Shown here piece after piece: positions 1 to 6,651 of a stretch of 16,482 nt of DNA. The translations under genes and the position numbers were made by a program. The notes beneath the pieces are model-generated. The model saw nothing but the letters and a program-made list of their open reading frames with translations, ran no database searches and was not told where the DNA came from. The DNA comes from an uncultured Salinimicrobium sp. (GTDB lineage: Bacteria; Bacteroidota; Bacteroidia; Flavobacteriales; Flavobacteriaceae), in assembly GCA_946887025.1 (NCBI GenBank), contig CAMPJY010000045.1, positions 1 to 16,482 on the forward strand. The letters are read 5' to 3'. Every line of letters begins with the position of its first letter. The stretch's first letter is position 1.

Positions 1-1
1 C

Positions 2-268
2 CAGCAAACCGATTTGGCCGAGCAACCCGACGTATTGGGCGAACACGTAGGTTCGGCCATACCGACGGTGGTGCAATGGTTTAAGACCATGTCGACCAAT
101 GAGTATATCCGCGGAGTGAAGTTGCAGAATTGGCCCAGGTTTGATGGGAAATTATGGCAGCGCAATTATTATGAACATATCATCCGTGACGAAAATGCCT
201 TCCGGAATATTTCAAATTATATTGTCAATAATCCAGTGAAATGGAACGGAGATAAATTCTATCTGTAG
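2..268 (+). CDS. REP-associated tyrosine transposase (Y1/IS200-like), 3' fragment
   Basis: Only the last 88 codons are inside the window; the frame is open from base 2 to a TAG stop at 266-268, so the 5' end and the HUH metal-binding motif lie off the edge. The visible part has the usual C-terminal layout of RAYT proteins: a variable stretch, then a segment with FDGKLWQRNYYEHIIRDE, then NYIVNNPVKW. One tyrosine of the YYEH pair is the likely catalytic nucleophile that links to DNA. Known for the family: domesticated, single-copy relatives of IS200/IS605 transposases associated with short palindromic repeats rather than classic insertion sequences. I see no REP-like palindrome in the flank that is present. 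Its stop lies 9 bases from the convergent murF stop. An internal TTG at 14 could be read as a start, but homology-like sequence continues through the edge, so this is a truncated view, not a short gene. Confidence 0.8.
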   Translation, partial: QQTDLAEQPDVLGEHVGSAIPTVVQWFKTMSTNEYIRGVKLQNWPRFDGKLWQRNYYEHIIRDENAFRNISNYIVNNPVKWNGDKFYL

Positions 269-277
269 CTTTCAATC

Positions 278-1555
278 TTACAGGAACTCCAATATCCTTT
301 CAAGGGCCATGCCTCTTGATCCCTTGATCAAAATGGTGGAATCCCTGAACGCCCCTGGATCATAAGCAGCCTTAAAATCCTCGAAGCTTTCAAATTTCCT
401 GATCCCTGGTCCGGTTTGGGTAGCGTGGAAATTCTTTCCAACCAGGTAGATTTCGTCAATAGAGGAGTTCTCCAGCCTTTCGGCCAGCTGCTGGTGTTCC
501 TGTGCCGAATAATCGCCAAGTTCGAACATATCGCCTAAAACTGCTATTTTACGAGCCGCCTTAAGGTCATCCAGGTTTTCCACGGCAGCAGCCATACTGG
601 TGGGGTTGGCGTTATAGGCATCAAGGATGATCCGGTTGGAGTCCTTTTCCAGAATCTGCGAACGATTGTTGCTGGGAGTATATTCCCTAATGGCATTTTC
701 CAGATCCGCAGAGGGGACCTCAAAATAACGCCCTATACTATAGGCCGCAGCCATATTTTTTGCGTTATAGCCACCAATAAGCTTGCTGCTGATCTCCTCT
801 CCTTCTACTGAAATGCAGGCGAACGGGTTCGAGGGGGGATATTCCAGTTTTATATCGGCAGGATTGTTTTCCCCAAAACTGAAGGTGGGGGAATAGGAGG
901 TGTGTTTCTGTTGTACCGGATCATCCGTATTCAGAAAAATGGTTTTGCCGTTTTTCTTAAGGTAATCGTATAATTCACTTTTTGCTGCTATGACCCCTTC
1001 GGGGCTTTTAAAACCTTCCAAATGTGCCTTGCCGAAGTTGGTGATATACCCAAAGTCGGGTTGGGCAAGGGTACAAAGGAAACCGATCTCTCCGGGATGA
1101 TTTGCACCCATTTCGATAATCCCTATTTCCGTCTCTGTTGTGAAATTAAGTAGAGTTAATGGTACTCCTATATGGTTGTTCAGGTTCCCCTGTGTGGCTA
1201 CTGTCCTGTATTTTCTTGACAGACAGGCATTGATCAGTTCTTTGGTCGTGGTCTTTCCATTACTTCCTGTAAGACCAATTACCGGAATTCCGCAGTAGCG
1301 GCGATGGAAAACCGCCAGTTCCTGAAGACTCTTCAATGCGTCCGGCACCAGGATCAATCGGGGATCTGCTGATTCAGATTTCTCATCGATCACGGCATAA
1401 GCAGCACCGGCTTCCAGGGCAGCTTCAGCAAATTCATTGGCATTGAAATTTTCTCCTTTCAGGGCGAAAAAGAGGGTGTTAGCTTTGATCTTTCTCGTAT
1501 CCGTAGAGACCCCGGCACTGTCGAGAAACAGCTGGTGTAGTTCTTTTATTTCCAT
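278..1555 (-). CDS. murF: UDP-N-acetylmuramoyl-tripeptide--D-alanyl-D-alanine ligase
   Basis: Cytoplasmic ATP-dependent ligase that adds D-Ala-D-Ala to the UDP-MurNAc-tripeptide, completing the pentapeptide precursor of peptidoglycan. The 425-residue protein is of normal or slightly short length. The N-terminal substrate domain (about 1-85) contains STDTRKI. The central Mur ligase ATPase domain has the P-loop GLTGSNGKTTTKE (K101), the GNLNNHIGVPLTLL segment and EMGANHPGEI. The C-terminal domain has ILDAYNANPTSM and VLGDMFELG, all typical of MurF rather than MurC, D or E. The ATG at 1553-1555 gives a complete N terminus; no Shine-Dalgarno site precedes it, as usual in Bacteroidetes. It lies 62 bases downstream of gldJ on the same strand, but a strong hairpin between them suggests separate expression or read-through. 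No D-Ala-D-Ala ligase or other mur gene is in the window. Confidence 0.95.
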   Translation of the reverse strand: MEIKELHQLFLDSAGVSTDTRKIKANTLFFALKGENFNANEFAEAALEAGAAYAVIDEKSESADPRLILVPDALKSLQELAVFHRRYCGIPVIGLTGSNGKTTTKELINACLSRKYRTVATQGNLNNHIGVPLTLLNFTTETEIGIIEMGANHPGEIGFLCTLAQPDFGYITNFGKAHLEGFKSPEGVIAAKSELYDYLKKNGKTIFLNTDDPVQQKHTSYSPTFSFGENNPADIKLEYPPSNPFACISVEGEEISSKLIGGYNAKNMAAAYSIGRYFEVPSADLENAIREYTPSNNRSQILEKDSNRIILDAYNANPTSMAAAVENLDDLKAARKIAVLGDMFELGDYSAQEHQQLAERLENSSIDEIYLVGKNFHATQTGPGIRKFESFEDFKAAYDPGAFRDSTILIKGSRGMALERILEFL

Positions 1556-1565
1556 AATTAAAGCT

Positions 1566-1597
1566 AAAAAAAAAGCCCTAATCAGATTAGGGCTTTT
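1566..1597 (-). terminator. Rho-independent terminator downstream of gldJ
   Basis: A perfect 12-base-pair stem (1571-1582 with 1586-1597) closes a 3-base CAG loop. Read on the minus strand it is followed by a run of nine T residues (1574 down to 1566, partly within the stem base). It sits 21 bases after the gldJ stop and 16 bases before the murF start, so it should end gldJ transcripts. On the plus strand the T-run is only four bases, so it is directional. Confidence 0.85.
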
Positions 1598-1617
1598 CTA
1601 TATTTATTTTGGATTAT

Positions 1618-3276
1618 TTAATTGGTAGCTGTTTTGTTTTCCTTCAGCGATTTAGAACCTACACGGGACATAGCGTTTCTGAATCCGATATAATCGGTAG
1701 CCATATCCTGAGGGAAATATCTTCGTTGAGCGGGATCCAGCCAATAGGCCCTATCTCTCCAGGAGCCTCCTTTGTATACACGAACATTGTCATCAACCAA
1801 AGTAGTTCTTCCGGTGGATTCGTCGTATTGAAGGCTGGTGTTTCCTAGGCTGTCTGTCGCCACCACATGTTGTGGGGAATTGTACATCCTTGTGGCTTCA
1901 TCTTCGCCTTCGTCAAATGAATCAAAATATCTTGAAGACTGTCTGTCCCCATCCCTGAAATCTCTGTTGTCGCTTTCAGTAAAGTTGGTTCTTAAATAAG
2001 TATCATCTGCAGTAATTGGTTCTGACAGAATTTCTCCCGGCATATTTCTGGCGACGATGCGCCCATTGCTCAAGGTGTCGTAGTTGATCTCATCAACCCC
2101 TAAAACCTTAACCGTTCCATCTTCTGTGATTGCGTGTTTGGTGTAAACGTTACCTCTGTAATAGTTGAAATCGTTGAATTCATCATCGACTATAGGACGA
2201 TACACATCAAGTACCCATTCTGCCACATTCCCAGCCATGTCATATAGACCGAAATCATTGGGTTCATAGGTTTTTACTTCTGCGGTGATATCGGCACCGT
2301 CATCGCTCCAGCCGGCAATTCCGCCGTAATCTCCATCTCCCTGTTTGAAATTGGCCATCTGGTCTCCCCGTTGTTTAGCATCCCCGGAACGGGTATACTG
2401 GCTATCCCAGGGATATTTCTTGCGGCCCCTATAGGCGTTGTAGCTTCTGATCCCAACCAGGGCAAGGGCTGCATATTCCCATTCTGCCTCGGTAGGAAGA
2501 CGATATTCCGGAAGCAGTACTCCGTGCTTCCTCTGAACATATAAACTGGTACTATCGCTTTCTCTCATGAACCTGTCGGCCTTGTCTCCACCTCTGGTGA
2601 TACTGTCCTGCCCTCCATAAGCCATGGTAGGTGCGTTCAGATAAGTTTCTGTGTCAAAGGTTGCCCCTGCTTCCACATCGTATCGTGCGCCCTCGGCGGT
2701 AAAGCCTTCTTTCTCAAGCCTGAGCTCATTTACCCTGTCGGTTCTCCAGTCACTGAATTCCACAGCCTGAATCCAGCTAACTCCAACTACAGGATAATTG
2801 GCATAGGCAGGATGCCTGAGGTAGTTATTGGTCATGGTTTCGTTGTAACCCAGACGGTTTCTCCAAACCAGGGTGTCTGGCAGGGCACCATTATAGATTT
2901 CGCGGTATCTTTCTTCTGAAGGAGGATAAACTTTTTTAAGATAATCAAGGTACTCCAGATACATCAGGTTGGTCACCTCAGTCTCATCCATATAAAAGGA
3001 CTGGACGTGCTGCTGGGTAGGGGTGTTGTTCCAATCGTGCATGACATCATCCTGAACCCTTCCCATTGTAAAGGTTCCACCCTCTACAAAAACAAGTCCG
3101 GGGCCGGCTTCCTGTTCCTCATAATCGGCGTTGTAATTAAAACCACCTTCCTTAGAATTGAGGTCCCAACCAGTCGCACGGGAATTATCTTTGTAGTCCC
3201 TTGAGTTGTTACAGCTAAATAGCCCAACACTCACAGTCAGGGCGAAAAACGCTTTTAGGGCAACATTTTTTCTCAT
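1618..3276 (-). CDS. gldJ: Gliding motility lipoprotein GldJ
   Basis: Outer-membrane-associated lipoprotein needed for gliding and type IX secretion in flavobacteria. The 552-residue product begins with a lipoprotein signal: basic start, hydrophobic core, and lipobox L19-F20-S21-C22. The mature part is a formylglycine-generating-enzyme-like (SUMF1) fold. It opens with LVFVEGGTFTMG near residue 60, followed by the MDETEVTNLMY region, RLPTEAEWEYAAL, LYDMAGNVAEWVLD, and near the C terminus VYKGGSWRD and YIGFRNAMS. A long acidic, Tyr-rich insertion separates the last two blocks, as is usual for GldJ and distinguishes it from the related GldK. The enzyme's catalytic cysteines are not evident, consistent with a structural role. 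The protein ends with a short charged tail after YIGFRNAMS; in Flavobacterium johnsoniae the last residues of GldJ are reported to matter for gliding. Start at the ATG read from 3276. It is divergent from porV. Confidence 0.93.
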   Translation of the reverse strand: MRKNVALKAFFALTVSVGLFSCNNSRDYKDNSRATGWDLNSKEGGFNYNADYEEQEAGPGLVFVEGGTFTMGRVQDDVMHDWNNTPTQQHVQSFYMDETEVTNLMYLEYLDYLKKVYPPSEERYREIYNGALPDTLVWRNRLGYNETMTNNYLRHPAYANYPVVGVSWIQAVEFSDWRTDRVNELRLEKEGFTAEGARYDVEAGATFDTETYLNAPTMAYGGQDSITRGGDKADRFMRESDSTSLYVQRKHGVLLPEYRLPTEAEWEYAALALVGIRSYNAYRGRKKYPWDSQYTRSGDAKQRGDQMANFKQGDGDYGGIAGWSDDGADITAEVKTYEPNDFGLYDMAGNVAEWVLDVYRPIVDDEFNDFNYYRGNVYTKHAITEDGTVKVLGVDEINYDTLSNGRIVARNMPGEILSEPITADDTYLRTNFTESDNRDFRDGDRQSSRYFDSFDEGEDEATRMYNSPQHVVATDSLGNTSLQYDESTGRTTLVDDNVRVYKGGSWRDRAYWLDPAQRRYFPQDMATDYIGFRNAMSRVGSKSLKENKTATN

Positions 3277-3309
3277 ATGCTCAATGTCTTTTGTAGCAAT
3301 TTTGTCTTT

Positions 3310-3339
3310 GCAATATAGTAATTAACGTAAAACTTTCAA
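3310..3339 (-). promoter_or_regulatory. Possible gldJ promoter
   Basis: On the minus strand, TTG (3337-3339) is followed after 19 bases by TATATTGC (3310-3317), two mismatches from the Bacteroidetes -7 consensus TAnnTTTG. This would give a leader of roughly 25-30 bases before the gldJ ATG. The -33 part lies inside the left dyad, which would allow a bound regulator to occlude it. The match is weak. Confidence 0.35.
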
Positions 3340-3342
3340 GTT
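3331..3342. promoter_or_regulatory. AACTT-TC-AAGTT dyad, copy 1
   Basis: Twelve-base sequence with 5-base perfect dyad arms and a two-base centre. The exact reverse complement recurs at 3473-3484. It overlaps the proposed gldJ -33 element, so it could be an operator; no regulator can be named. Confidence 0.4.
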
Positions 3343-3472
3343 TATTTTAATGCATCCCCTTTCCCGTAATGCTCTGGGAATCTTGTGATAACATTCTGCC
3401 TTCGCCACTACTCCTTTTGTGGCCACCACTGCTAATCAAGAAAAGTACCAAAAAAATCGGTAACTCTTTTTT

Positions 3473-3484
3473 AACTTGAAAGTT
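3473..3484. promoter_or_regulatory. AACTT-GA-AAGTT dyad, copy 2
   Basis: Exact reverse complement of the dyad at 3331-3342, 142 bases away. The two could bind the same dimeric regulator, or pair as stem arms in a transcript crossing the region. It has no obvious -7 element at a suitable distance. Confidence 0.4.
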
Positions 3485-3588
3485 AGGCAAAAGTAGGGGT
3501 TTTTTTGAAACCTGATTCACCTGGATGCATCGGGGTGGTGAAATTTTGAAATTGGTGGGCAGAGATTAGGGGCCTGGAGCTGTTAAAA

Positions 3589-3603
3589 AGCTGAACTTCA
3601 GCT
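3589..3603. repeat. 15-base palindrome AGCTGAA-C-TTCAGCT
   Basis: Perfect 7-base arms about a single central C. The right arm's AACTTCA (3594-3600) can also pair with TGAAGTT at 3632-3638 or 3651-3657, so several alternative short hairpins are possible. It could be an operator or chance; it lies about 200 bases upstream of the porV start. Confidence 0.35.
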
Positions 3604-3757
3604 ATGGATTAACCCTTCCAAGTAGTCGGGGTGAAGTTGCGCTTCTATATTGAAGTTGCCAATTCCCTTTCTAATTGATAATTTTTTTAATTTTAATATA
3701 AGCTTAAGGAAAAAATGCCGTTATTAATAATTAAAGTTTAGGATATTGCGGCAGTGC

Positions 3758-3790
3758 TTTGTTTTATGAAGGGGATTTAGGATATATTTG
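3758..3790 (+). promoter_or_regulatory. porV promoter (TTTG-N21-TATATTTG)
   Basis: TTTG at 3758-3761 and a perfect TAnnTTTG element at 3783-3790, spaced 21 bases, match the Bacteroidetes primary sigma factor consensus. Transcription would start near 3795-3798, leaving a leader of about 12-15 bases before the porV ATG at 3810. Confidence 0.75.
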
Positions 3791-3809
3791 TTAATCGATA
3801 AACCGGCCT

Positions 3810-4967
3810 ATGAAAAAATTATCGCTTTTTTTAGTTTGTGCTCTTATAATGTGCGGCTTTAAAACCCTTGCCCAAGAGCAGGATAGGGTAATTACCACTG
3901 CCGTTCCATTCTTGCTGGTTGCTGCTGATGCGCGGGCAGCGGGGATGGGAGATCAGGGAGTCGCCACCTCGGCGGATGCCTTTTCACAGCAATGGAACCC
4001 GGCGAAATATGTTTTCGCGGAAAGCCAGCAGGGTTTTGGGATCACCTATACTCCATACCTGAGCGAGCTGGTAAACGATATATTTCTGGGAAATCTTACC
4101 TATTACAACAGGATTAGCGAAAGAAGCGCCTTCGGTGCCAGCTTCAAATATTTTAGTTTGGGAAATATTGAAGCCAGGGAAACAGCAGATGAAATCCTGC
4201 CCCTGATCCTGAGTCCAAATGAATTTACCCTGGATATTTCATACGCCCTCCGCCTCAGCGACAATTTTTCAATGGCAGTAGCCGGGCGATATTTGAGATC
4301 AGATCTGAAACTGACTCCTGTGGATCCCGATGCCACAGCCGCAGGTTCCTTTGGAGTAGATGTTGCTGCCTTTTATCAAAGCAATCAGTTGACTTTCGCC
4401 AACTTCGATGGGCGATGGAGAGCCGGAGCAAATATTTCGAATGTTGGTCCTAAAATAAAATATGATGAGGGAGGGCAGGAGAATTTCATTCCTACCAACC
4501 TTAAACTCGGAACAGGTTTCGATTTCATCCTGGACCCTTCCAACAGGATCGGGGCCTATGTGGAATTCAATAAGCTTCTTGTGCCGACCCCGCGTGACTT
4601 CAACGACGATGGAGTAATAAATGCCGAGGATAATCAGGAATATAACAGTATTGGTGCCATAGAAGGTATTTTCACATCTTTTGGAGATGCTCCGGATGGG
4701 TTTGGCGAAGAATTGAAAGAGGTGACCTGGGCCTTGGGTGCAGAATATGTTTATGAGGACATTTTCTCTTTGCGCACCGGCTATTTCAATGAAAGTGAAG
4801 AAAAAGGTTCAAGAAAGTTCTTTGCTTTTGGGGCGGGATTCCGTCATACCATTGTGGATATTGACCTTTCTTATTTATTCTCCACCTCTAAAGTCGTCAG
4901 CCCCCTGGAAGGTACTTTGCGTTTCGGCCTCACCTTTAACTTTGGTGAAAAATATGCGGAGCTTTAA
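3810..4967 (+). CDS. porV: Type IX secretion outer membrane shuttle protein PorV (LptO)
   Basis: Outer-membrane beta-barrel of the type IX secretion system. In characterised species PorV takes cargo bearing a C-terminal signal from the translocon to the PorU sortase. The 385-residue protein has a Sec signal peptide (about 1-21, cut after CGFKTLA, before QEQD). It then has the typical start of the family, VPFLLVAADARAAGMGDQGVATSADAFSQQWNPAKY. The rest alternates amphipathic strands with loops and ends in a strand pair LRFGLTFNFGEKYAEL. A loop at about 265-275 carries a DFNDDGVINAEDNQ sequence that resembles a calcium-binding dockerin or EF-hand type loop, as often seen in PorV. The nearest visible partner is divergent gldJ; porU, the usual neighbour, is missing. 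Its own promoter lies immediately upstream. Related FadL-like barrels are an alternative, but the N-terminal block fits PorV. Confidence 0.92.
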   Translation: MKKLSLFLVCALIMCGFKTLAQEQDRVITTAVPFLLVAADARAAGMGDQGVATSADAFSQQWNPAKYVFAESQQGFGITYTPYLSELVNDIFLGNLTYYNRISERSAFGASFKYFSLGNIEARETADEILPLILSPNEFTLDISYALRLSDNFSMAVAGRYLRSDLKLTPVDPDATAAGSFGVDVAAFYQSNQLTFANFDGRWRAGANISNVGPKIKYDEGGQENFIPTNLKLGTGFDFILDPSNRIGAYVEFNKLLVPTPRDFNDDGVINAEDNQEYNSIGAIEGIFTSFGDAPDGFGEELKEVTWALGAEYVYEDIFSLRTGYFNESEEKGSRKFFAFGAGFRHTIVDIDLSYLFSTSKVVSPLEGTLRFGLTFNFGEKYAEL

Positions 4968-5005
4968 ATGAAAGATCTTATTTTCCGAGAAAAATCTGAA
5001 TCCGG

Positions 5006-5037
5006 TTGGTTAGGGAGGCAGGGAAATTTTATCTTTG
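5006..5037 (+). promoter_or_regulatory. cdd promoter (TTG-N21-TATCTTTG)
   Basis: TTG at 5006-5008 and a perfect TAnnTTTG element TATCTTTG at 5030-5037, spaced 21 bases. A start site near 5042-5045 implies an approximately 10-base leader to the ATG at 5053. It also rules out translation from the in-frame TTG at 5035, which lies within the promoter. Confidence 0.7.
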
Positions 5038-5052
5038 GGCACATTTCTGTTT

Positions 5053-5535
5053 ATGAAAAAATTCACTGTCAGTTCTGACTTAACACTTTACGACTCCATC
5101 GATGAATTGCCTGAGGAGGTACATGATCTTATGCTGAAAAGCATAGAAGCAAGGGAAAAGGCCTATTCCCCGTATTCTAAATTTCAGGTGGGAGCAGCCC
5201 TTTTGCTCGACAATAATGAGGTGGTAACGGGCAGTAATCAGGAAAATGCCTCCTATCCGGCAGGTCTATGTGCCGAACGTACGGCAATTTTCTATGCAGG
5301 AGCCAGATTTCCTGAAGCAAAAATGCTGAAGATTGCCATTTCTGCTAAATCCATGAACTATATAGTCGACAGGCCAACTGCGCCCTGCGGATCATGCAGG
5401 CAGGCGATTTCGGAATATGAGGTGAAACAGGACGAACCCATCGAAATTTATTTCATGGGGGAGATGGGAAAGGTGGTAAAAGCCGACTCCATAGCCTCGC
5501 TTCTTCCCCTTCATTTTGACAAAACCTACCTCTAA
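5053..5535 (+). CDS. cdd: Cytidine deaminase
   Basis: Zinc-dependent hydrolytic deamination of cytidine and deoxycytidine to the uridine forms, in pyrimidine salvage. The 160-residue product has the core motifs of the small tetrameric class. C73-A74-E75 lies within GLCAERTAIF, where Cys is the zinc ligand and Glu the proton shuttle. PCGSCRQ supplies C112 and C115. The early SPYSKFQVGAALL segment and NQENASYPAG form the nucleoside site. A start at 5053 (MKKFTVSS) is preferred over the TTG at 5035, which falls in the promoter and would add six residues. The gene is preceded by porV (85 bases) with its own promoter and followed by a probable terminator overlapping its stop. The N-terminal extension before the fold (about 30 residues) is usual in Bacteroidetes homologues. 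Confidence 0.92.
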   Translation: MKKFTVSSDLTLYDSIDELPEEVHDLMLKSIEAREKAYSPYSKFQVGAALLLDNNEVVTGSNQENASYPAGLCAERTAIFYAGARFPEAKMLKIAISAKSMNYIVDRPTAPCGSCRQAISEYEVKQDEPIEIYFMGEMGKVVKADSIASLLPLHFDKTYL

Positions 5536-5551
5536 AAGGTTTTAGTGTTTT
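5521..5551 (+). terminator. Probable terminator overlapping the cdd stop
   Basis: AAAACCT (5521-5527) can pair with AGGTTTT (5537-5543) over a 9-base loop that includes the cdd stop codon. A T-rich run follows from 5546. The stem is only 7 base pairs with four A-T pairs at its base, so this is a moderate call. Confidence 0.5.
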
Positions 5552-5567
5552 TTTCAATCGAAAACAG

Positions 5568-5598
5568 TTTCCCATTCTTATTGAAAATAGTATTTTTG
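5568..5598 (+). promoter_or_regulatory. pdhA promoter
   Basis: TATTTTTG at 5591-5598 is a perfect TAnnTTTG -7 element. A TTT (5568-5570) lies 20 bases upstream, but without the G of the usual TTTG, so the -33 part is weak. The leader to the pdhA ATG at 5647 would be about 43 bases. Confidence 0.55.
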
Positions 5599-5646
5599 TG
5601 TTTCGCTTGGCAATCCCCTTGTCAGGTATAAAAAAATTAGTCGTTA

Positions 5647-6648
5647 ATGAAAAAAATCACAAAAGCCACCTATCTGAAGTGGTATGAGGATATGCTGTTC
5701 TGGCGTAAGTTTGAGGATAAACTGGCGCAGGTATATATTCAGCAGAAAGTTCGAGGGTTTCTGCACCTTTACAACGGTCAGGAAGCCATTCTGGCAGGTT
5801 CCCTGCACGTCATGGATCTTACCAAAGATAAAATGATCACTGCCTACAGAAACCACGTGCAGCCGATCGGGATGGGAGTGGACCCAAGAAAGGTGATGGC
5901 CGAATTGTATGGTAAAAAAACCGGAACATCCCAGGGACTTGGAGGTTCCATGCACATTTTTTCAAAAGAACATCGTTTTTACGGCGGACATGGAATTGTT
6001 GGAGGACAGATCCCACTGGGAGCAGGTCTCGCTTTTGCCGATAAATATTTCAACAGGGATGCCGTTACTTTAACCTTCTTAGGGGATGGAGCTGCCCGTC
6101 AGGGTTCGCTTCACGAAACCTTTACCATGGCGGTGAACTGGAATCTTCCTGTGGTTTTCTGTGTTGAAAACAACGGATATGCGATGGGGACTTCAGTGGC
6201 CCGTACCGCAAAGGAAACAGAGATCTGGAAGCTCGGCCTTGGATATGATATGCCATGTGGCCCAGTGGATGCAATGGATCCCCAGAAAGTGGCAGAAGCA
6301 ATGGATGAAGCCATTGCAAGAGCCCGTCGAGGAGACGGCCCTACTTTCCTGGAATTGAAAACCTACCGTTATCGCGGTCACTCCATGAGTGATGCCCAGC
6401 ATTACCGTACCAAGGAAGAAGTTGCGGAATATCAGAAAATAGACCCGATCACTCAGGTGAGGGATATCCTGCTGGAGAAAAAATATGCGACAGAAAAAGA
6501 GATCAAGGTAATTGACAAGAGGGTAAAGGATCTGGTCGCAGAGTGTGAAAAATTTGCGGAAGAATCTGAATTCCCTGATAAAAATGTGATGTACGACGTA
6601 GTCTACGAACAAGAGAATTATCCGTTTTTACCGCATAAACCCGAATAA
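5647..6648 (+). CDS. pdhA: Pyruvate dehydrogenase E1 component, alpha subunit
   Basis: Thiamine diphosphate-dependent subunit that, with E1 beta, decarboxylates pyruvate and acetylates the lipoyl group of E2. The protein is 333 residues, usual for the alpha chain of a heterotetrameric E1. Evidence: YNGQEAILAGS and YRNHVQPIGMG in the N-terminal part; the GSMHIFSKEHRFYGGHGIVGGQIPLGAGLAFA segment (interrupted here only for description) typical of pyruvate E1; and the diphosphate-binding motif G146-D147-G148 followed 26 residues later by N175-N176. Further on, FLELKTYRYRGHSMSD matches the phosphorylation-loop region of the family. The E2 gene follows after 3 bases, so they are cotranscribed. E1 beta is not in the window. 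Branched-chain 2-oxoacid dehydrogenase is the main alternative, but the motif set and linkage favour pyruvate. Confidence 0.93.
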   Translation: MKKITKATYLKWYEDMLFWRKFEDKLAQVYIQQKVRGFLHLYNGQEAILAGSLHVMDLTKDKMITAYRNHVQPIGMGVDPRKVMAELYGKKTGTSQGLGGSMHIFSKEHRFYGGHGIVGGQIPLGAGLAFADKYFNRDAVTLTFLGDGAARQGSLHETFTMAVNWNLPVVFCVENNGYAMGTSVARTAKETEIWKLGLGYDMPCGPVDAMDPQKVAEAMDEAIARARRGDGPTFLELKTYRYRGHSMSDAQHYRTKEEVAEYQKIDPITQVRDILLEKKYATEKEIKVIDKRVKDLVAECEKFAEESEFPDKNVMYDVVYEQENYPFLPHKPE

Positions 6649-6651
6649 GCT

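Larger units (their letters stand above)
3277..3809. other. 533-base divergent intergenic region between gldJ and porV
   Basis: No open frame of any length with recognisable coding character was found here on either strand; short frames in the middle and near 3600-3660 stop quickly. The right third (3660-3800) is A/T-rich. The region holds a weak gldJ promoter candidate at the left, two AACTT-NN-AAGTT dyads (3331-3342, 3473-3484), a 15-base palindrome (3589-3603), a 9-base direct repeat TGAAGTTGC (3632-3640 and 3651-3659), and the porV promoter at the right end. In the F. johnsoniae arrangement I recall, porU occupies this position; I see no PorU remnant. Confidence 0.8.

Noticed and set aside
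14..268. A complete 84-residue gene starting at TTG 14
   Set aside because: The frame is open to the window edge and the protein resembles only the C-terminal part of RAYT transposases, so it is a truncated gene.
1559..1566. TAGCTTTA on the minus strand as a murF promoter
   Set aside because: It ends 3 bases before the ATG and has no TTG at the right distance; transcription would begin at or inside the start codon.
3349..3660. Short open frames that might be a porU remnant
   Set aside because: Each runs only a dozen or so codons and shows no resemblance to gingipain-fold or C-terminal-domain sequences.
4971..4998. Weak inverted repeat downstream of porV as a terminator
   Set aside because: TTTTC/GAAAA pairing is short and A/T-rich, and no T-run follows.
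5035..5052. TTG at 5035 as cdd start, adding six residues
   Set aside because: It overlaps the -7 element TATCTTTG (5030-5037) and the added residues are not part of the deaminase fold; the ATG at 5053 is better.
6193..6612. 139-codon minus-strand open frame inside pdhA
   Set aside because: Shadow of pdhA; Cys/Phe/His-rich translation without family resemblance.
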